The position numbers and the translations under genes were made by a program. This document shows positions 35,460-42,460 of a DNA stretch of 42,460 nucleotides, one piece after another. Below the pieces are notes generated by a model. That model ran no database searches and was not told the origin of the DNA. It saw nothing but the letters and a program-made list of their open reading frames with translations. Source of the stretch: Gemmatimonadota bacterium (GTDB lineage: Bacteria; Latescibacterota; UBA2968); contig JAPOXY010000005.1 of NCBI GenBank assembly GCA_026706845.1, forward strand, positions 1 through 42,460, given 5' to 3'. Within the stretch, counting starts at the first letter, position 1, and each line of letters opens with the position of its first letter.

Positions 35460-35850
35460 TGAGACAACAATCAACAATAGATTTACCCAATGTGGATAAC
35501 TCAAATTACCATCCGCACAAACAAAAAGTAAAAACTTATTGTTTTTTAAAGAGAAACTGTTTCTGTGCACAGGGCTGTGCACAAATTTTTGTGTGTGGAA
35601 AACAATCTGGATAGATTGTGGATCTTTTGTGTGGAAAAGAAATCCACATTCCAAATTGTGGAAAACCACATAGATTTCCACATGTTCTGCACACAGAAAT
35701 TCACAGTGTCATATTGGCAGAAGCATCCTTAACCCACTATTTTTAAGCGGGTTTTTCTCTTTTTATCGCATTTTCCACAGAATTCACAGCGTTATTATTA
35801 TTATCGTATATCAAGTACACATTTTAATTTTATTAATAATAGAAACAAAC
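35460..35850. other. oriC: Putative chromosomal origin oriC: DnaA-box cluster and AT-rich unwinding region
   Basis: The 630-base stretch downstream of dnaA has no gene but many DnaA boxes. A perfect box, TGTGGATAA, is at 35491-35499. Boxes with one mismatch (TGTGGAAAA or TTTTCCACA) are at 35594-35602, 35630-35638, 35657-35665 and 35771-35779. Weaker ones are at 35617-35625, 35640-35648 and 35674-35682. Twelve bases after the last box lie four TTA triplets (35792-35803), whose complement reads 3'-AAT-5' repeats in the orientation of DnaA-trio elements. An AT-rich tract continues to about 35850 and fits a DNA unwinding element. Box density and dnaA adjacency make the call strong. Confidence 0.88.
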
Positions 35851-35900
35851 AATGTGAGTAATGAAGCATCCCGACGATTCTGGATACCTGCACATAGATC

Positions 35901-35936
35901 AAAAAAATAACCCCAGACATCCAAACGGGCCTGAGG
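35901..35936 (-). terminator. Possible dnaA terminator
   Basis: On the reverse strand CCTCAG and CTGGGG form a six-pair stem with one G-T pair and a long loop, followed by TTATTTTTTT. It lies about 50 bases after the dnaA stop and before the DnaA boxes. The loop is long, so the call is tentative. Confidence 0.4.
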
Positions 35937-35986
35937 CATATATCTAATTACAAAGTCCGAAAAACTTCTACTTACAGGTCTTTACT

Positions 35987-37369
35987 CTAACCTACGATGT
36001 GATCTTGTAGTTCACTCACAAGATGTTCAAATTCTGGATCCGCTGATATTTTGTCTTCTATTCTCCGGCATGCGTGAATAACTGTGCTGTGATCGCGATT
36101 TCCAAATTGCAAACCAATAGTCTTGAGTGGAGCACCTGTCAGAGATTTGCTCAAATACATACTCACATGACGGGCTGTTGCCACATCTTGCTTCCGCGTT
36201 GTACCAATCAGTTTATCCAAAGGTATTTCAAAGAAGTGAGCTGCTGCTTTTTGAATGCTTTCAATAGTGATAGTCGGTTTGGTCTTTTGAGGCGGGCTTA
36301 GCAGCGTCTTTCGCGCTGTTTCAATCGTGAGGGGGTAGCGCTGTAATTTGGTATAGGCGATCAGGCGTTTTAATGCGCCTTCGAGTTCGCGTATATTGGT
36401 ATCGATCTGCTCAGCTAAAAAACTGGCAATTTCGTGAGATAATAAAACGCCCATCTCTTCTGCTTTTTGCATTAAAATTGCCACGCGCGTGGACAGGTCA
36501 GGTGCTTCGATATTTGTAACCAAACCCCATTGGAACCGAGAAATCAACCGATCTTCAAATCCCTTGAGATGAGAAGGTGGGCGATCAGAACTGATGATAA
36601 TCTGTTTATCTGCTTGAAATAGGGCATTAAATGTATGGATAAACTCTCTTTGGCAACCTTCGGTCTTCACATAATACTGGATGTCATCAACGAGCAACAC
36701 ATCCGCCTGGCGATATGTTTGATGGAAAACAGCGATTGTTCCGCGATTGATTCCCTCTAAATAATCTGTGAGAAACTGTTGTGCAGTAACATAAACCACG
36801 CGTTGAGCGGTCCCCATTTCGATACAGTGTGCGCCAATGGCCTGGAGCAGGTGGGTTTTTCCCAACCCAACGCCACCATAAAGGACAAGGGGATTAAAAG
36901 CCGTTTGTCCAGGCGACTCTGCCGTGGCTTTTGCCGCGGAAAACGACACCTCATTGCTTTCACCGACAACAAAATTGTCAAACCTGTAGCGTGGATTGAG
37001 CGGAAATACTGGTTGGACAGGGTCAGGTTGGAAAGATGGGGTAGCAGATACAGAATCAAGAGATGCTCCGTTCATGAATCCGGGAGCATCTGTCGCATGA
37101 GATGGCATTTGTTGATGAGTATCACCAACGACAAAAGTTATGCGTGGATTCCATGTGAAAACTTCCTGGATAGTCGTTTTGATCAACCCGATGTAATTTT
37201 GTTCTAACCAATCGGCATAAATCCTCTCGGGCACCACCAGAATAGTCTCTTCAGAGGTAAACTGCCGCGCCTTGATTGGAGCGAACCAGGTTTCAAAACT
37301 CTGATCCTGTATTTTTTCCTGGATGGCGTAGAGACACCGGTTCCATAAGTCAGAAGAGCGTTCATCCAT
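35987..37369 (-). CDS. dnaA: Chromosomal replication initiator protein DnaA
   Basis: The product is 460 residues from the ATG at 37369 (MDERSSDLWNRCLYAI), where family similarity begins. A GTG at 37399 would add ten residues, and neither start has a clear ribosome site. Domain I (about 1-80) has the W-F-x-P segment FETWFAPIKARQF. Domain II is a short linker rich in Pro and Ser. The domain III AAA+ core has Walker A GGVGLGKT (165-172) and Walker B VLLVDDIQYY. The domain IV helix-turn-helix ends with FGNRDHSTVIHACRRI, the DnaA-box-reading signature. It is transcribed towards oriC and away from rpmH. The canonical neighbour dnaN is absent from its downstream side. Confidence 0.96.
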   Translation of the reverse strand: MDERSSDLWNRCLYAIQEKIQDQSFETWFAPIKARQFTSEETILVVPERIYADWLEQNYIGLIKTTIQEVFTWNPRITFVVGDTHQQMPSHATDAPGFMNGASLDSVSATPSFQPDPVQPVFPLNPRYRFDNFVVGESNEVSFSAAKATAESPGQTAFNPLVLYGGVGLGKTHLLQAIGAHCIEMGTAQRVVYVTAQQFLTDYLEGINRGTIAVFHQTYRQADVLLVDDIQYYVKTEGCQREFIHTFNALFQADKQIIISSDRPPSHLKGFEDRLISRFQWGLVTNIEAPDLSTRVAILMQKAEEMGVLLSHEIASFLAEQIDTNIRELEGALKRLIAYTKLQRYPLTIETARKTLLSPPQKTKPTITIESIQKAAAHFFEIPLDKLIGTTRKQDVATARHVSMYLSKSLTGAPLKTIGLQFGNRDHSTVIHACRRIEDKISADPEFEHLVSELQDHIVG

Positions 37370-37733
37370 AGGGCAATACCGTCTATGGCTGGCAAACACG
37401 CGCCAACTAAAGGAATATCAATAGGATACTTAACGTGCTGGAAACCGTTGTCCGAAAAAAACCGAATATACGGGGGGTTGACTTCGCTTCAGAAAATGGG
37501 GGGAACTCAATTATAGGAAGGAAATTGAAAGTATTCTGAAACTTTGAAATCGAAATACTTCGGTTATTCTTAACAGCAGACCACGGTGGGAGAGTCCACT
37601 TCAAAAGTGAATTTCAAAAAGTTCTGAAAGCTAACCGAAAGCTAAGCAATGAAATAAATGGTGTCAAGAGTGTTTTGCAAAAGAAAAATATTAATAAACA
37701 TTTGAAAAATAGTAAAATAATAGCAAAAAGTCA

Positions 37734-37768
37734 ATATATAGTGTACAAAAAAAATGTACACTATATAT
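37734..37768. repeat. Perfect 14-bp inverted repeat with an A7 centre
   Basis: The arms ATATATAGTGTACA (37734-37747) and TGTACACTATATAT (37755-37768) are perfectly complementary around seven A residues. The dyad lies 41 bases upstream of the rpmH -35 box. It may be an operator for a dimeric regulator, or an extruded structure. It is too GC-poor for a normal terminator. Confidence 0.75.
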
Positions 37769-37809
37769 AGTAGTATGCCTGCACAGCCTCCCAGTCACGG
37801 GGAAATAGC

Positions 37810-37838
37810 TTGACAAAGGAGATACACACTTCTATATT
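37810..37838 (+). promoter_or_regulatory. Sigma70-like promoter of rpmH-rnpA-yidC-mnmE-rsmG
   Basis: TTGACA (37810-37815) and TATATT (37833-37838) are separated by 17 bases. This is a near-consensus promoter, placed about 50 bases before the rpmH ATG. Confidence 0.75.
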
Positions 37839-37893
37839 CCAAACTCTTTGTCGATATAGATAATTGAAATTTTTGTAGATACGAGGTGGTTTG

Positions 37894-38028
37894 ATGAAAC
37901 GCACGTTTCAACCACATAATCGCAAGCGCAAGAATAAACATGGTTTTCGCGCTCGCATGAGTTCTCCTGGTGGTCGCCATGTCCTGAATCGACGGCGCCG
38001 AAAGGGTCGCAAGCAACTGTCGCATTGA
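37894..38028 (+). CDS. rpmH: Large-subunit ribosomal protein bL34
   Basis: The 44-residue, highly basic protein begins [18 protein letters not shown] and contains [20 protein letters not shown], the standard bL34 pattern at its usual length. GAGGTGG lies about 5 bases before the ATG. It is the first gene of the rightward operon, and its stop is 14 bases before the rnpA start. Confidence 0.96.
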   Translation: MKRTFQPHNRKRKNKHGFRARMSSPGGRHVLNRRRRKGRKQLSH

Positions 38029-38042
38029 TATGTAGGTGTGTT

Positions 38043-38372
38043 ATGGGAACACCCAACCTGCGTATTCGACGCGAAATTGCGAAAATGCGACAGCACGGCC
38101 AGATCTTTCGTGGGCGTTGGGTTCATGTTCGGATTGGTACTTCCGAGATGGATCTAACGCTCATTTCAATTCGGAAAAAATTTGGAACCGCGGTTCGGCG
38201 CAATCGCATCCGCCGGCAAGTACGTGCAGTATGTTCCGAACTAATACCTTCAGGCCATCCTCACCGTCTGGTACTTATCTCCATAGGAGACCACGCCTGC
38301 GGTGTCTCTTATACTGAACTCCGCCTTGAACTACACTTCGCATTTCAAAAGCTCGGTCTTATCGACCCCTGA
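38043..38372 (+). CDS. rnpA: Ribonuclease P protein component
   Basis: The product is 109 residues from the ATG at 38043, with AGGTG upstream; the frame reaches back into rpmH but that part is not family-like. It binds RNase P RNA and helps mature tRNA 5' ends. The defining RNR motif is in FGTAVRRNRIRRQVRAV, preceded by the strand LTLISIRKK. The C-terminal half (HRLVLISIGDHACGVSYTELRLEL) is normal. The rpmH-rnpA order is near universal. The small yidD gene, often found between rnpA and yidC, is absent: only 53 bases separate them. Confidence 0.93.
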   Translation: MGTPNLRIRREIAKMRQHGQIFRGRWVHVRIGTSEMDLTLISIRKKFGTAVRRNRIRRQVRAVCSELIPSGHPHRLVLISIGDHACGVSYTELRLELHFAFQKLGLIDP

Positions 38373-38425
38373 TCCGTTTTTGCAATCCCTTCCTTTGTTA
38401 TTTTCTGTGCAGAAAGACTGAATCT

Positions 38426-40129
38426 ATGGATAGACGTACAGTATTTGCCTTTGCGTTAATCGGCCTGATCTTGATACTGATGCCGTATTATATGGAATTC
38501 TTTCAAGGTGACAAACCTCAGCGTCGTGATCCTGTAGAAAAACCTGCCCCTCGCCAGATTGATCCAGCGCAGATTACTGATGCACCTTCCGAATCTCAAC
38601 CCGCGCAACAACCTGAAACCCAACCCGCTCCTATCCAGGACAAAAGTCCAGCCCCTTCAACGACGTTCCAGGCACGTGATATTGTCATAGATGCGGAACT
38701 CTACCGCGCTGTCATCTCCACGCGCGGTGGGGTGATTACCAGTTGGCAACTCAAGAGCTATTTTGATCTCAATGGCAATTGGCTGGAATTGATCGCACCC
38801 AACAGTGCTGGACTCGGTGCTACTCTTGCGAGTGAGTCTCTCAATGGTCTCGAGTTTACTCCCGACCGAGACCGCCTCGAAATTTCTGGTGATACGCAAG
38901 ACCTGATTGTATTTCGCGCTCAATCTCAGCGTGGTCCAGTCGAGAAACGTTTTCGATTTCAGGGCAACCGGTATCGCATTCACGTTTCCGTCATAACAGA
39001 AGGTCTTGCTCGAGATGATAAGTTGGCGATAACATGGGATGGTGCTCTCGCTGACACAGAAAATAAGCGCGGGACTTCAGAGAGTTTTTACGAAGGTGTT
39101 TACGAACAAATCGTCACCTACATGGGGGGAGAAGTCGAAACCTGGGATACAGACCGCCTCCAGGAGAAAGAGACACCCCCGAGCGGTCAGCTAACCTGGA
39201 TTGGCATAAGAAATAAATATTTCCTCGCCGCGGTTATCCCCGACGAAGGTCGTTATGACCTCGCCTTATACGGTGATAATAAGACTGATCCATTTGGCTT
39301 TTCTTATCGCGATTTTGCTTTTGATATGTACGCTGATTCTGGGCTTAATATTATCAATTACTCCGCATATATTGGCCCAATTTCTTATGACATATTGCGT
39401 GCGCAAAATCGCGATCTCGATGGGCTTGAACGAGAACTGGACCTCGATGACTTTGTCGATTACGGTCCTTATTTTGTTCGCTCCATTCTCAAGCCAGTTA
39501 CAATTTTAATTCTCAAAGCCTTCCTCGCCATGCATGCTCTGGTTCCAAATTATGGCGTGGTCATCATTCTTTTTTCTATTCTCGTCAAGGTCGTTGTCTT
39601 CCCTCTCACGCACAAGAGTCTTGAATCTACTGCCAAAATGCAGACTCTCCAACCCAAAATTGCCGAACTTCGCGAGCGTTATAGTAGCGACCAGAAGAAA
39701 ATGAACGAGGCCATGATGAGACTCTATCGGGAGGAGAAAATCAATCCCATCGGTGGATGCCTGCCTATGCTCTTACAGATGCCCATACTCTTCTCTCTTT
39801 TCTCTCTGTTCCGCGGCACTATTGAGCTGAGACAAGCTGGGTTCGCGCTTTGGATAACCGACCTTTCCCAACCAGATACCATCCCCATTGGCGGTTTTGA
39901 CCTGCACCTCTTGCCCCTTCTAATGGGCGTGTCGATGTTTATTCAGCAAAAGATGATGATGAAGGATCCCAAACAGGCTATTCTCGTCTATATTATGCCC
40001 ATCTTTCTCACCTATATTTTTTGGAGTATGTCCTCTGGCCTCGTCTTTTACTATACGCTCTACAATGTGCTGACCCTCGCCCAGCAGATCATCATGGAAA
40101 AAACCAAATCGATGTTGGGCACGTCCTGA
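38426..40129 (+). CDS. yidC: Membrane protein insertase YidC
   Basis: The 567-residue insertase has an N-terminal membrane anchor (FAFALIGLILILMPYYMEFF), a Pro/Gln-rich linker and a periplasmic beta-sandwich (about 85-345). The conserved membrane core follows: PNYGVVIILFSILVKVVVFPLTH, the cytoplasmic hairpin KMQTLQPKIAELRERY and QKKMNEAMMRLYREEKINPIGGCLPMLLQMPI, and later helices (PLLMGVSMFIQQKMMM, IFLTYIFWSMSSGLVFYYTLYN). The large periplasmic domain marks it as the Gram-negative type, evidence for a diderm host. It inserts membrane proteins alone or with Sec. The short, weakly charged tail is usual. Confidence 0.95.
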   Translation: MDRRTVFAFALIGLILILMPYYMEFFQGDKPQRRDPVEKPAPRQIDPAQITDAPSESQPAQQPETQPAPIQDKSPAPSTTFQARDIVIDAELYRAVISTRGGVITSWQLKSYFDLNGNWLELIAPNSAGLGATLASESLNGLEFTPDRDRLEISGDTQDLIVFRAQSQRGPVEKRFRFQGNRYRIHVSVITEGLARDDKLAITWDGALADTENKRGTSESFYEGVYEQIVTYMGGEVETWDTDRLQEKETPPSGQLTWIGIRNKYFLAAVIPDEGRYDLALYGDNKTDPFGFSYRDFAFDMYADSGLNIINYSAYIGPISYDILRAQNRDLDGLERELDLDDFVDYGPYFVRSILKPVTILILKAFLAMHALVPNYGVVIILFSILVKVVVFPLTHKSLESTAKMQTLQPKIAELRERYSSDQKKMNEAMMRLYREEKINPIGGCLPMLLQMPILFSLFSLFRGTIELRQAGFALWITDLSQPDTIPIGGFDLHLLPLLMGVSMFIQQKMMMKDPKQAILVYIMPIFLTYIFWSMSSGLVFYYTLYNVLTLAQQIIMEKTKSMLGTS

Positions 40130-40142
40130 TTGGTTTATTTCT

Positions 40143-41489
40143 ATGTCTGACAACGACACTATCGCGGCAATCGCCACTGCGCCAGGCGAAGGTGCAATTG
40201 GCATCATCAGGCTCAGCGGACCAGATGCCATCTCTATTGGAGAAAGTCTCTTCAGAGGCAAAACCCCCCTCAGTCACCTTCCTTCTCACCAACTTTCTTT
40301 TGGACATCTCTACATTCAGAGTCGGGATTTTGACAAGGTCTTGGTCTCGGTCCTGCGCGCTCCCAATTCCTTTACCGGTGAAGATACAGTTGAATTTAAC
40401 TGCCACGGAGGGCCATTTCTCCTCAGACGGATTATGGAAGCCATTTTTCAAGGAGGCGCCCGACCAGCTGGTCCTGGAGAATTTACCAGACGAGCTTTTA
40501 TCAACGGTAAAATGGACCTCTCACAGGCCGAAGCCGTTTCTGATATGATCACCGCAAAATCCGATCTGAGCCTCCAATCTGCTTTTTTTCAACTCCGCGG
40601 TGGGCTTCATCGCCGTTTCGTAAAAATGGCAGAGTCTATTCGTCAGGCAGCCATGCTTCTCGAAGCTAATTTAGACTTTTCCGAGGATGTAGAGATAGAT
40701 TTCGAGATGATTAAGCCACCGCTCTCGCAGGCTTTGAATCATATTGAAGACCTCATTCTTTCGTATGACCGCGGAAAAATTATTCGTGAAGGTGCTATGA
40801 TCACCCTCGCAGGTCAACCCAATGTGGGAAAATCCAGCCTTCTCAACCGGCTCCTTGAAGAAGACCGTGCGATTGTTACAGATATTCCAGGTACAACTCG
40901 CGACACAATTGAAGAGCAAATTGATCTCGATGGCATTACTGTTACACTGGTTGACACTGCTGGTATTCGCGACACTGATGACCCGGTGGAAAGAGAAGGC
41001 ACGCGCCGGTCTCAACAATTTATAGAACGCGCAGCTATTGTTCTCTATATCGTGGATGGATCGCTTCCTCCGCCTTGCGCGGGTCTGGACAACATCAGTC
41101 GTTATGATCACGCGTTTCTCGTCCTCAATAAGAGCGATCTGGATATTCATGCCGGCTGGCAAAGCATTCAGTCTCTCCATCCCCATATCATTCTTTCAGC
41201 CAAAACAGGAGATGGCATCTCCTCTTTGCGGGATCGCCTTCGTGAGAGTCTCCTGGGAAAGAGCGACCTACCCGAAGAAATCGTTACCAGAGAACGGCAT
41301 GTTCTCGCGCTTCAACAGGCATCAACGGGCCTCTCTCATGCACTTCAAAGCCTTGAATTCGGCAATCCTGGAGAAATTATTGCCATGGATCTCCGCGTTG
41401 CACTGGACGCGCTTGCCGCGATTATTGGAGAGACTACTCCGGATGATGTTCTCGATCGAATCTTCAAGACCTTTTGTATTGGCAAATAA
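40143..41489 (+). CDS. mnmE: tRNA modification GTPase MnmE (TrmE)
   Basis: The 448-residue GTPase, with MnmG, modifies U34 of certain tRNAs. The N-terminal tetrahydrofolate-binding domain begins TIAAIATAPGEGAIGIIRLSG and includes PNSFTGEDTVEFNCHGG. The inserted G domain has GQPNVGKS (224-231), DIPGTTRD, DTAGIRD and NKSD. The C-terminus is the catalytic C-I-G-K. It starts 13 bases after yidC. A repeat ending in a parS site follows its stop codon. Confidence 0.95.
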   Translation: MSDNDTIAAIATAPGEGAIGIIRLSGPDAISIGESLFRGKTPLSHLPSHQLSFGHLYIQSRDFDKVLVSVLRAPNSFTGEDTVEFNCHGGPFLLRRIMEAIFQGGARPAGPGEFTRRAFINGKMDLSQAEAVSDMITAKSDLSLQSAFFQLRGGLHRRFVKMAESIRQAAMLLEANLDFSEDVEIDFEMIKPPLSQALNHIEDLILSYDRGKIIREGAMITLAGQPNVGKSSLLNRLLEEDRAIVTDIPGTTRDTIEEQIDLDGITVTLVDTAGIRDTDDPVEREGTRRSQQFIERAAIVLYIVDGSLPPPCAGLDNISRYDHAFLVLNKSDLDIHAGWQSIQSLHPHIILSAKTGDGISSLRDRLRESLLGKSDLPEEIVTRERHVLALQQASTGLSHALQSLEFGNPGEIIAMDLRVALDALAAIIGETTPDDVLDRIFKTFCIGK

Positions 41490-41521
41490 TGTTGAACTGG
41501 ACAGCGACGTGTTATGCTCGA

Positions 41522-41584
41522 TTGAACTGGTCTGAACCAGTTGTACCCCGCTCACTCGCCTTCATACACCGTTCCACGTGAAAC
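41522..41584 (+). repeat. 63-bp direct repeat, copy 1, downstream of mnmE, with internal hairpin and parS
   Basis: This copy differs from the one at 42306-42368 at five of 63 positions. It starts with AACTGGTctgaACCAGTT, a perfect seven-pair hairpin with a CTGA loop, continues through a constant spacer and ends in a parS-like palindrome. Both copies lie just past a gene end. Confidence 0.9.
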
Positions 41585-41585
41585 A
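41570..41585. promoter_or_regulatory. parS: parS site 1 (ParB binding)
   Basis: CGTTCCACGTGAAACA differs from the ParB consensus TGTTYCACGTGRAACA only at the first base. It lies about 6 kb from oriC, as expected for centromere-like parS sites. Confidence 0.88.
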
Positions 41586-41589
41586 TGTA

Positions 41590-41640
41590 AAGAGGGGTTA
41601 GGTCTGGTGGCTGGTGCGTTGGGCTGTGTACTCCCCTCTT
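41590..41640 (+). repeat. 8-bp inverted repeat with a 35-base loop before rsmG
   Basis: AAGAGGGG (41590-41597) and CCCCTCTT (41633-41640) are perfectly complementary. The enclosed sequence is G/T-rich. The structure would sit in the mnmE-rsmG intercistronic RNA, 40 bases before the rsmG start. It may stabilise or process the transcript; no T-run follows. Confidence 0.45.
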
Positions 41641-41679
41641 ACACTATACTTCTTACTGCCTTTTCTAAAGGTGTATCCA

Positions 41680-42309
41680 ATGCAACCCGATGAAGCCTTT
41701 GAGCTTGCGGAGAGATCCCTTGACCTTTCTTTTTCCCCAGAACAGATCGTGTTGCTCACGCAATACGTCGATTTACTTACCGATTGGTCGGCTCGTGTTC
41801 GATTGATCTCCCGCAATGACCGCAATTTTATATGGGAACGTCATATTCTCGATTGTCTTTCGTTGGTACCGCACCTGCCAATAGATGGTCCTCTCCTTGA
41901 TTTGGGTTCGGGTGCTGGTCTGCCGGGTATTGTGATCAAGATTATGAGGTCCGACCTCGAAGTATATCTCCTCGAACCCGCTCGTATGAAGACCCTTTTT
42001 CTCAGGGAAACGATCACAGCGCTTGAACTTCAAAACACTTTTGCAATTAGAAGCCGCGCTGAGACACTTGTTGGAGATTCTCCTAAATTTATGATTGGTA
42101 CAGCGCGCGCAGTAGCAAGGCTTCCTCAACTCTGGCATTGGGTTGAACCCCTTCTCGCTCCCCAGGGCGTACTTATCGCAATGAAAGGACCGGGTTCTCT
42201 CCGTGAGTTTACAAATGGTGTTCCAGACCACATTTATGCCGCAGAAACCACCTTGACTTTACCATTTTCACGGCGAAAGCGTTCCTTTGTTTTTCTTAAA
42301 AGATGTTGA
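41680..42309 (+). CDS. rsmG: 16S rRNA (guanine527-N7)-methyltransferase RsmG
   Basis: The product is 209 residues from the ATG at 41680 (MQPDEAFELAERSLDL), with AAAGGTG upstream; the longer frame from 41614 begins in the intercistronic repeat zone and is rejected. It methylates G527 of 16S rRNA. The segments VRLISRNDRNFIWERHILDCLSL and LLDLGSGAGLPGIVIKIM (SAM motif I) are diagnostic. The later ARAVARLPQLWHWVEPLLAPQGVLIAMKG is typical too. In many genomes parA and parB come next; they would lie just beyond this window. Confidence 0.94.
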   Translation: MQPDEAFELAERSLDLSFSPEQIVLLTQYVDLLTDWSARVRLISRNDRNFIWERHILDCLSLVPHLPIDGPLLDLGSGAGLPGIVIKIMRSDLEVYLLEPARMKTLFLRETITALELQNTFAIRSRAETLVGDSPKFMIGTARAVARLPQLWHWVEPLLAPQGVLIAMKGPGSLREFTNGVPDHIYAAETTLTLPFSRRKRSFVFLKRC

Positions 42310-42368
42310 ACTGGTCTGAACCATTTGTACCCCGCTCACTCACCTTCATATACTGTTCCACGTGGAAC
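42306..42368 (+). repeat. 63-bp direct repeat, copy 2, downstream of rsmG, with parS
   Basis: This is the second copy of the repeat at 41522-41584. It begins inside the rsmG stop codon. One base change (CAG to CAT) weakens the hairpin by one pair, while the parS end is a better palindrome than in copy 1. Confidence 0.9.
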
Positions 42369-42369
42369 G
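42354..42369. promoter_or_regulatory. parS: parS site 2 (ParB binding)
   Basis: TGTTCCACGTGGAACG matches TGTTYCACGTGRAACA at 15 of 16 positions and is almost fully palindromic. Confidence 0.9.
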
Positions 42370-42424
42370 TAAGTTAGTAAATAGAAGATTATATTAACGA
42401 ATTATTTATCATATAACCAGAGAG

Positions 42425-42460
42425 AAAGCCCGCTTCTCAACGTGAGCAACGGGCTTTTTT
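42425..42460 (+). terminator. Intrinsic terminator at the end of the rpmH-rsmG operon
   Basis: AAAGCCCG (42425-42432) pairs with CGGGCTTT (42450-42457), followed by T residues to the window edge. Inner bases CTCA and TGAG can extend the stem. It lies about 115 bases after rsmG. Confidence 0.8.

Larger units (their letters stand above)
37370..37893. promoter_or_regulatory. dnaA-rpmH divergent intergenic region
   Basis: This AT-rich stretch of about 520 bases separates two divergent core transcripts. It holds a consensus rpmH promoter (37810-37838), a 14-bp palindrome (37734-37768), and on the reverse strand a TATAAT-like -10 (37510-37515) that may serve dnaA, though no good -35 accompanies it. 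I see no perfect DnaA box, so dnaA autoregulation by boxes here is not evident. Confidence 0.5.

Noticed and set aside
35735-35765. AACCC/GGGTT hairpin with T-rich tail inside oriC
   Set aside because: The stem is short and interrupted, and no plus-strand gene precedes it that would need termination.

Overview
The window covers the replication-origin region of a bacterial chromosome. It carries dnaA, an oriC-like array of DnaA boxes, dnaN-recF-dciA-gyrB-gyrA, rpmH-rnpA-yidC-mnmE-rsmG and two parS sites. Several traits fit a poorly cultured Gram-negative-type lineage such as Latescibacterota, Poribacteria or a relative: a stand-alone FtsX/MacB permease, a sulfatase / Gfo-Idh / sialidase-like catabolic operon, and an FG-GAP protein. 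That placement is an inference from gene style, not a search result.

Layout. 1-1126 (-): FG-GAP propeller protein cut by the window edge. 1275-3995: AT-rich accessory stretch with an orphan gene facing a two-gene cassette (PD-(D/E)XK-like nuclease plus OLD/RecF-like ATPase). 4479-13149 (+): MacB-like permease, then addB and addA. 13212-20625 (+): dnaN-recF-dciA-gyrB-gyrA from a strong sigma70-like promoter to a strong intrinsic terminator. 20640-21935 (-): homoserine dehydrogenase. 22042-24407 (+): alcohol dehydrogenase, SDR, cupin. 24448-27154 (+): methyltransferase, SplB-like radical SAM protein, NucS/DUF91-like nuclease. 27241-33345 (+): two sulfatases, a small unknown gene, a D-2-hydroxyacid dehydrogenase, a Gfo/Idh/MocA oxidoreductase and a BNR sialidase-like protein. 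33348-35355 (-): a third sulfatase and an AlkA-like glycosylase. 35460-35850: oriC. 35987-37369 (-): dnaA. 37894-42309 (+): rpmH-rnpA-yidC-mnmE-rsmG, with two near-identical 63-bp repeats after mnmE and rsmG, each ending in a parS site. An intrinsic terminator closes the window.

The main architectural surprise is the broken origin synteny. In many bacteria dnaN, recF, gyrB and gyrA follow dnaA on the same strand. Here they lie about 15-22 kb from oriC, in the opposite orientation to dnaA and pointing towards oriC. A leftward fork would meet them, and nearly all genes from 4.5 to 33 kb, head-on. The intervening 15 kb is metabolic and accessory DNA.

The best candidates for undescribed systems are the ATPase/nuclease pair at 2009-3995 and the methyltransferase / radical SAM / nuclease group at 24448-27154. 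Other points of note are the parS-bearing repeats, the GyrA residues D83 and P87 at the quinolone-determining positions, and an A7-loop palindrome in the dnaA-rpmH intergenic region.
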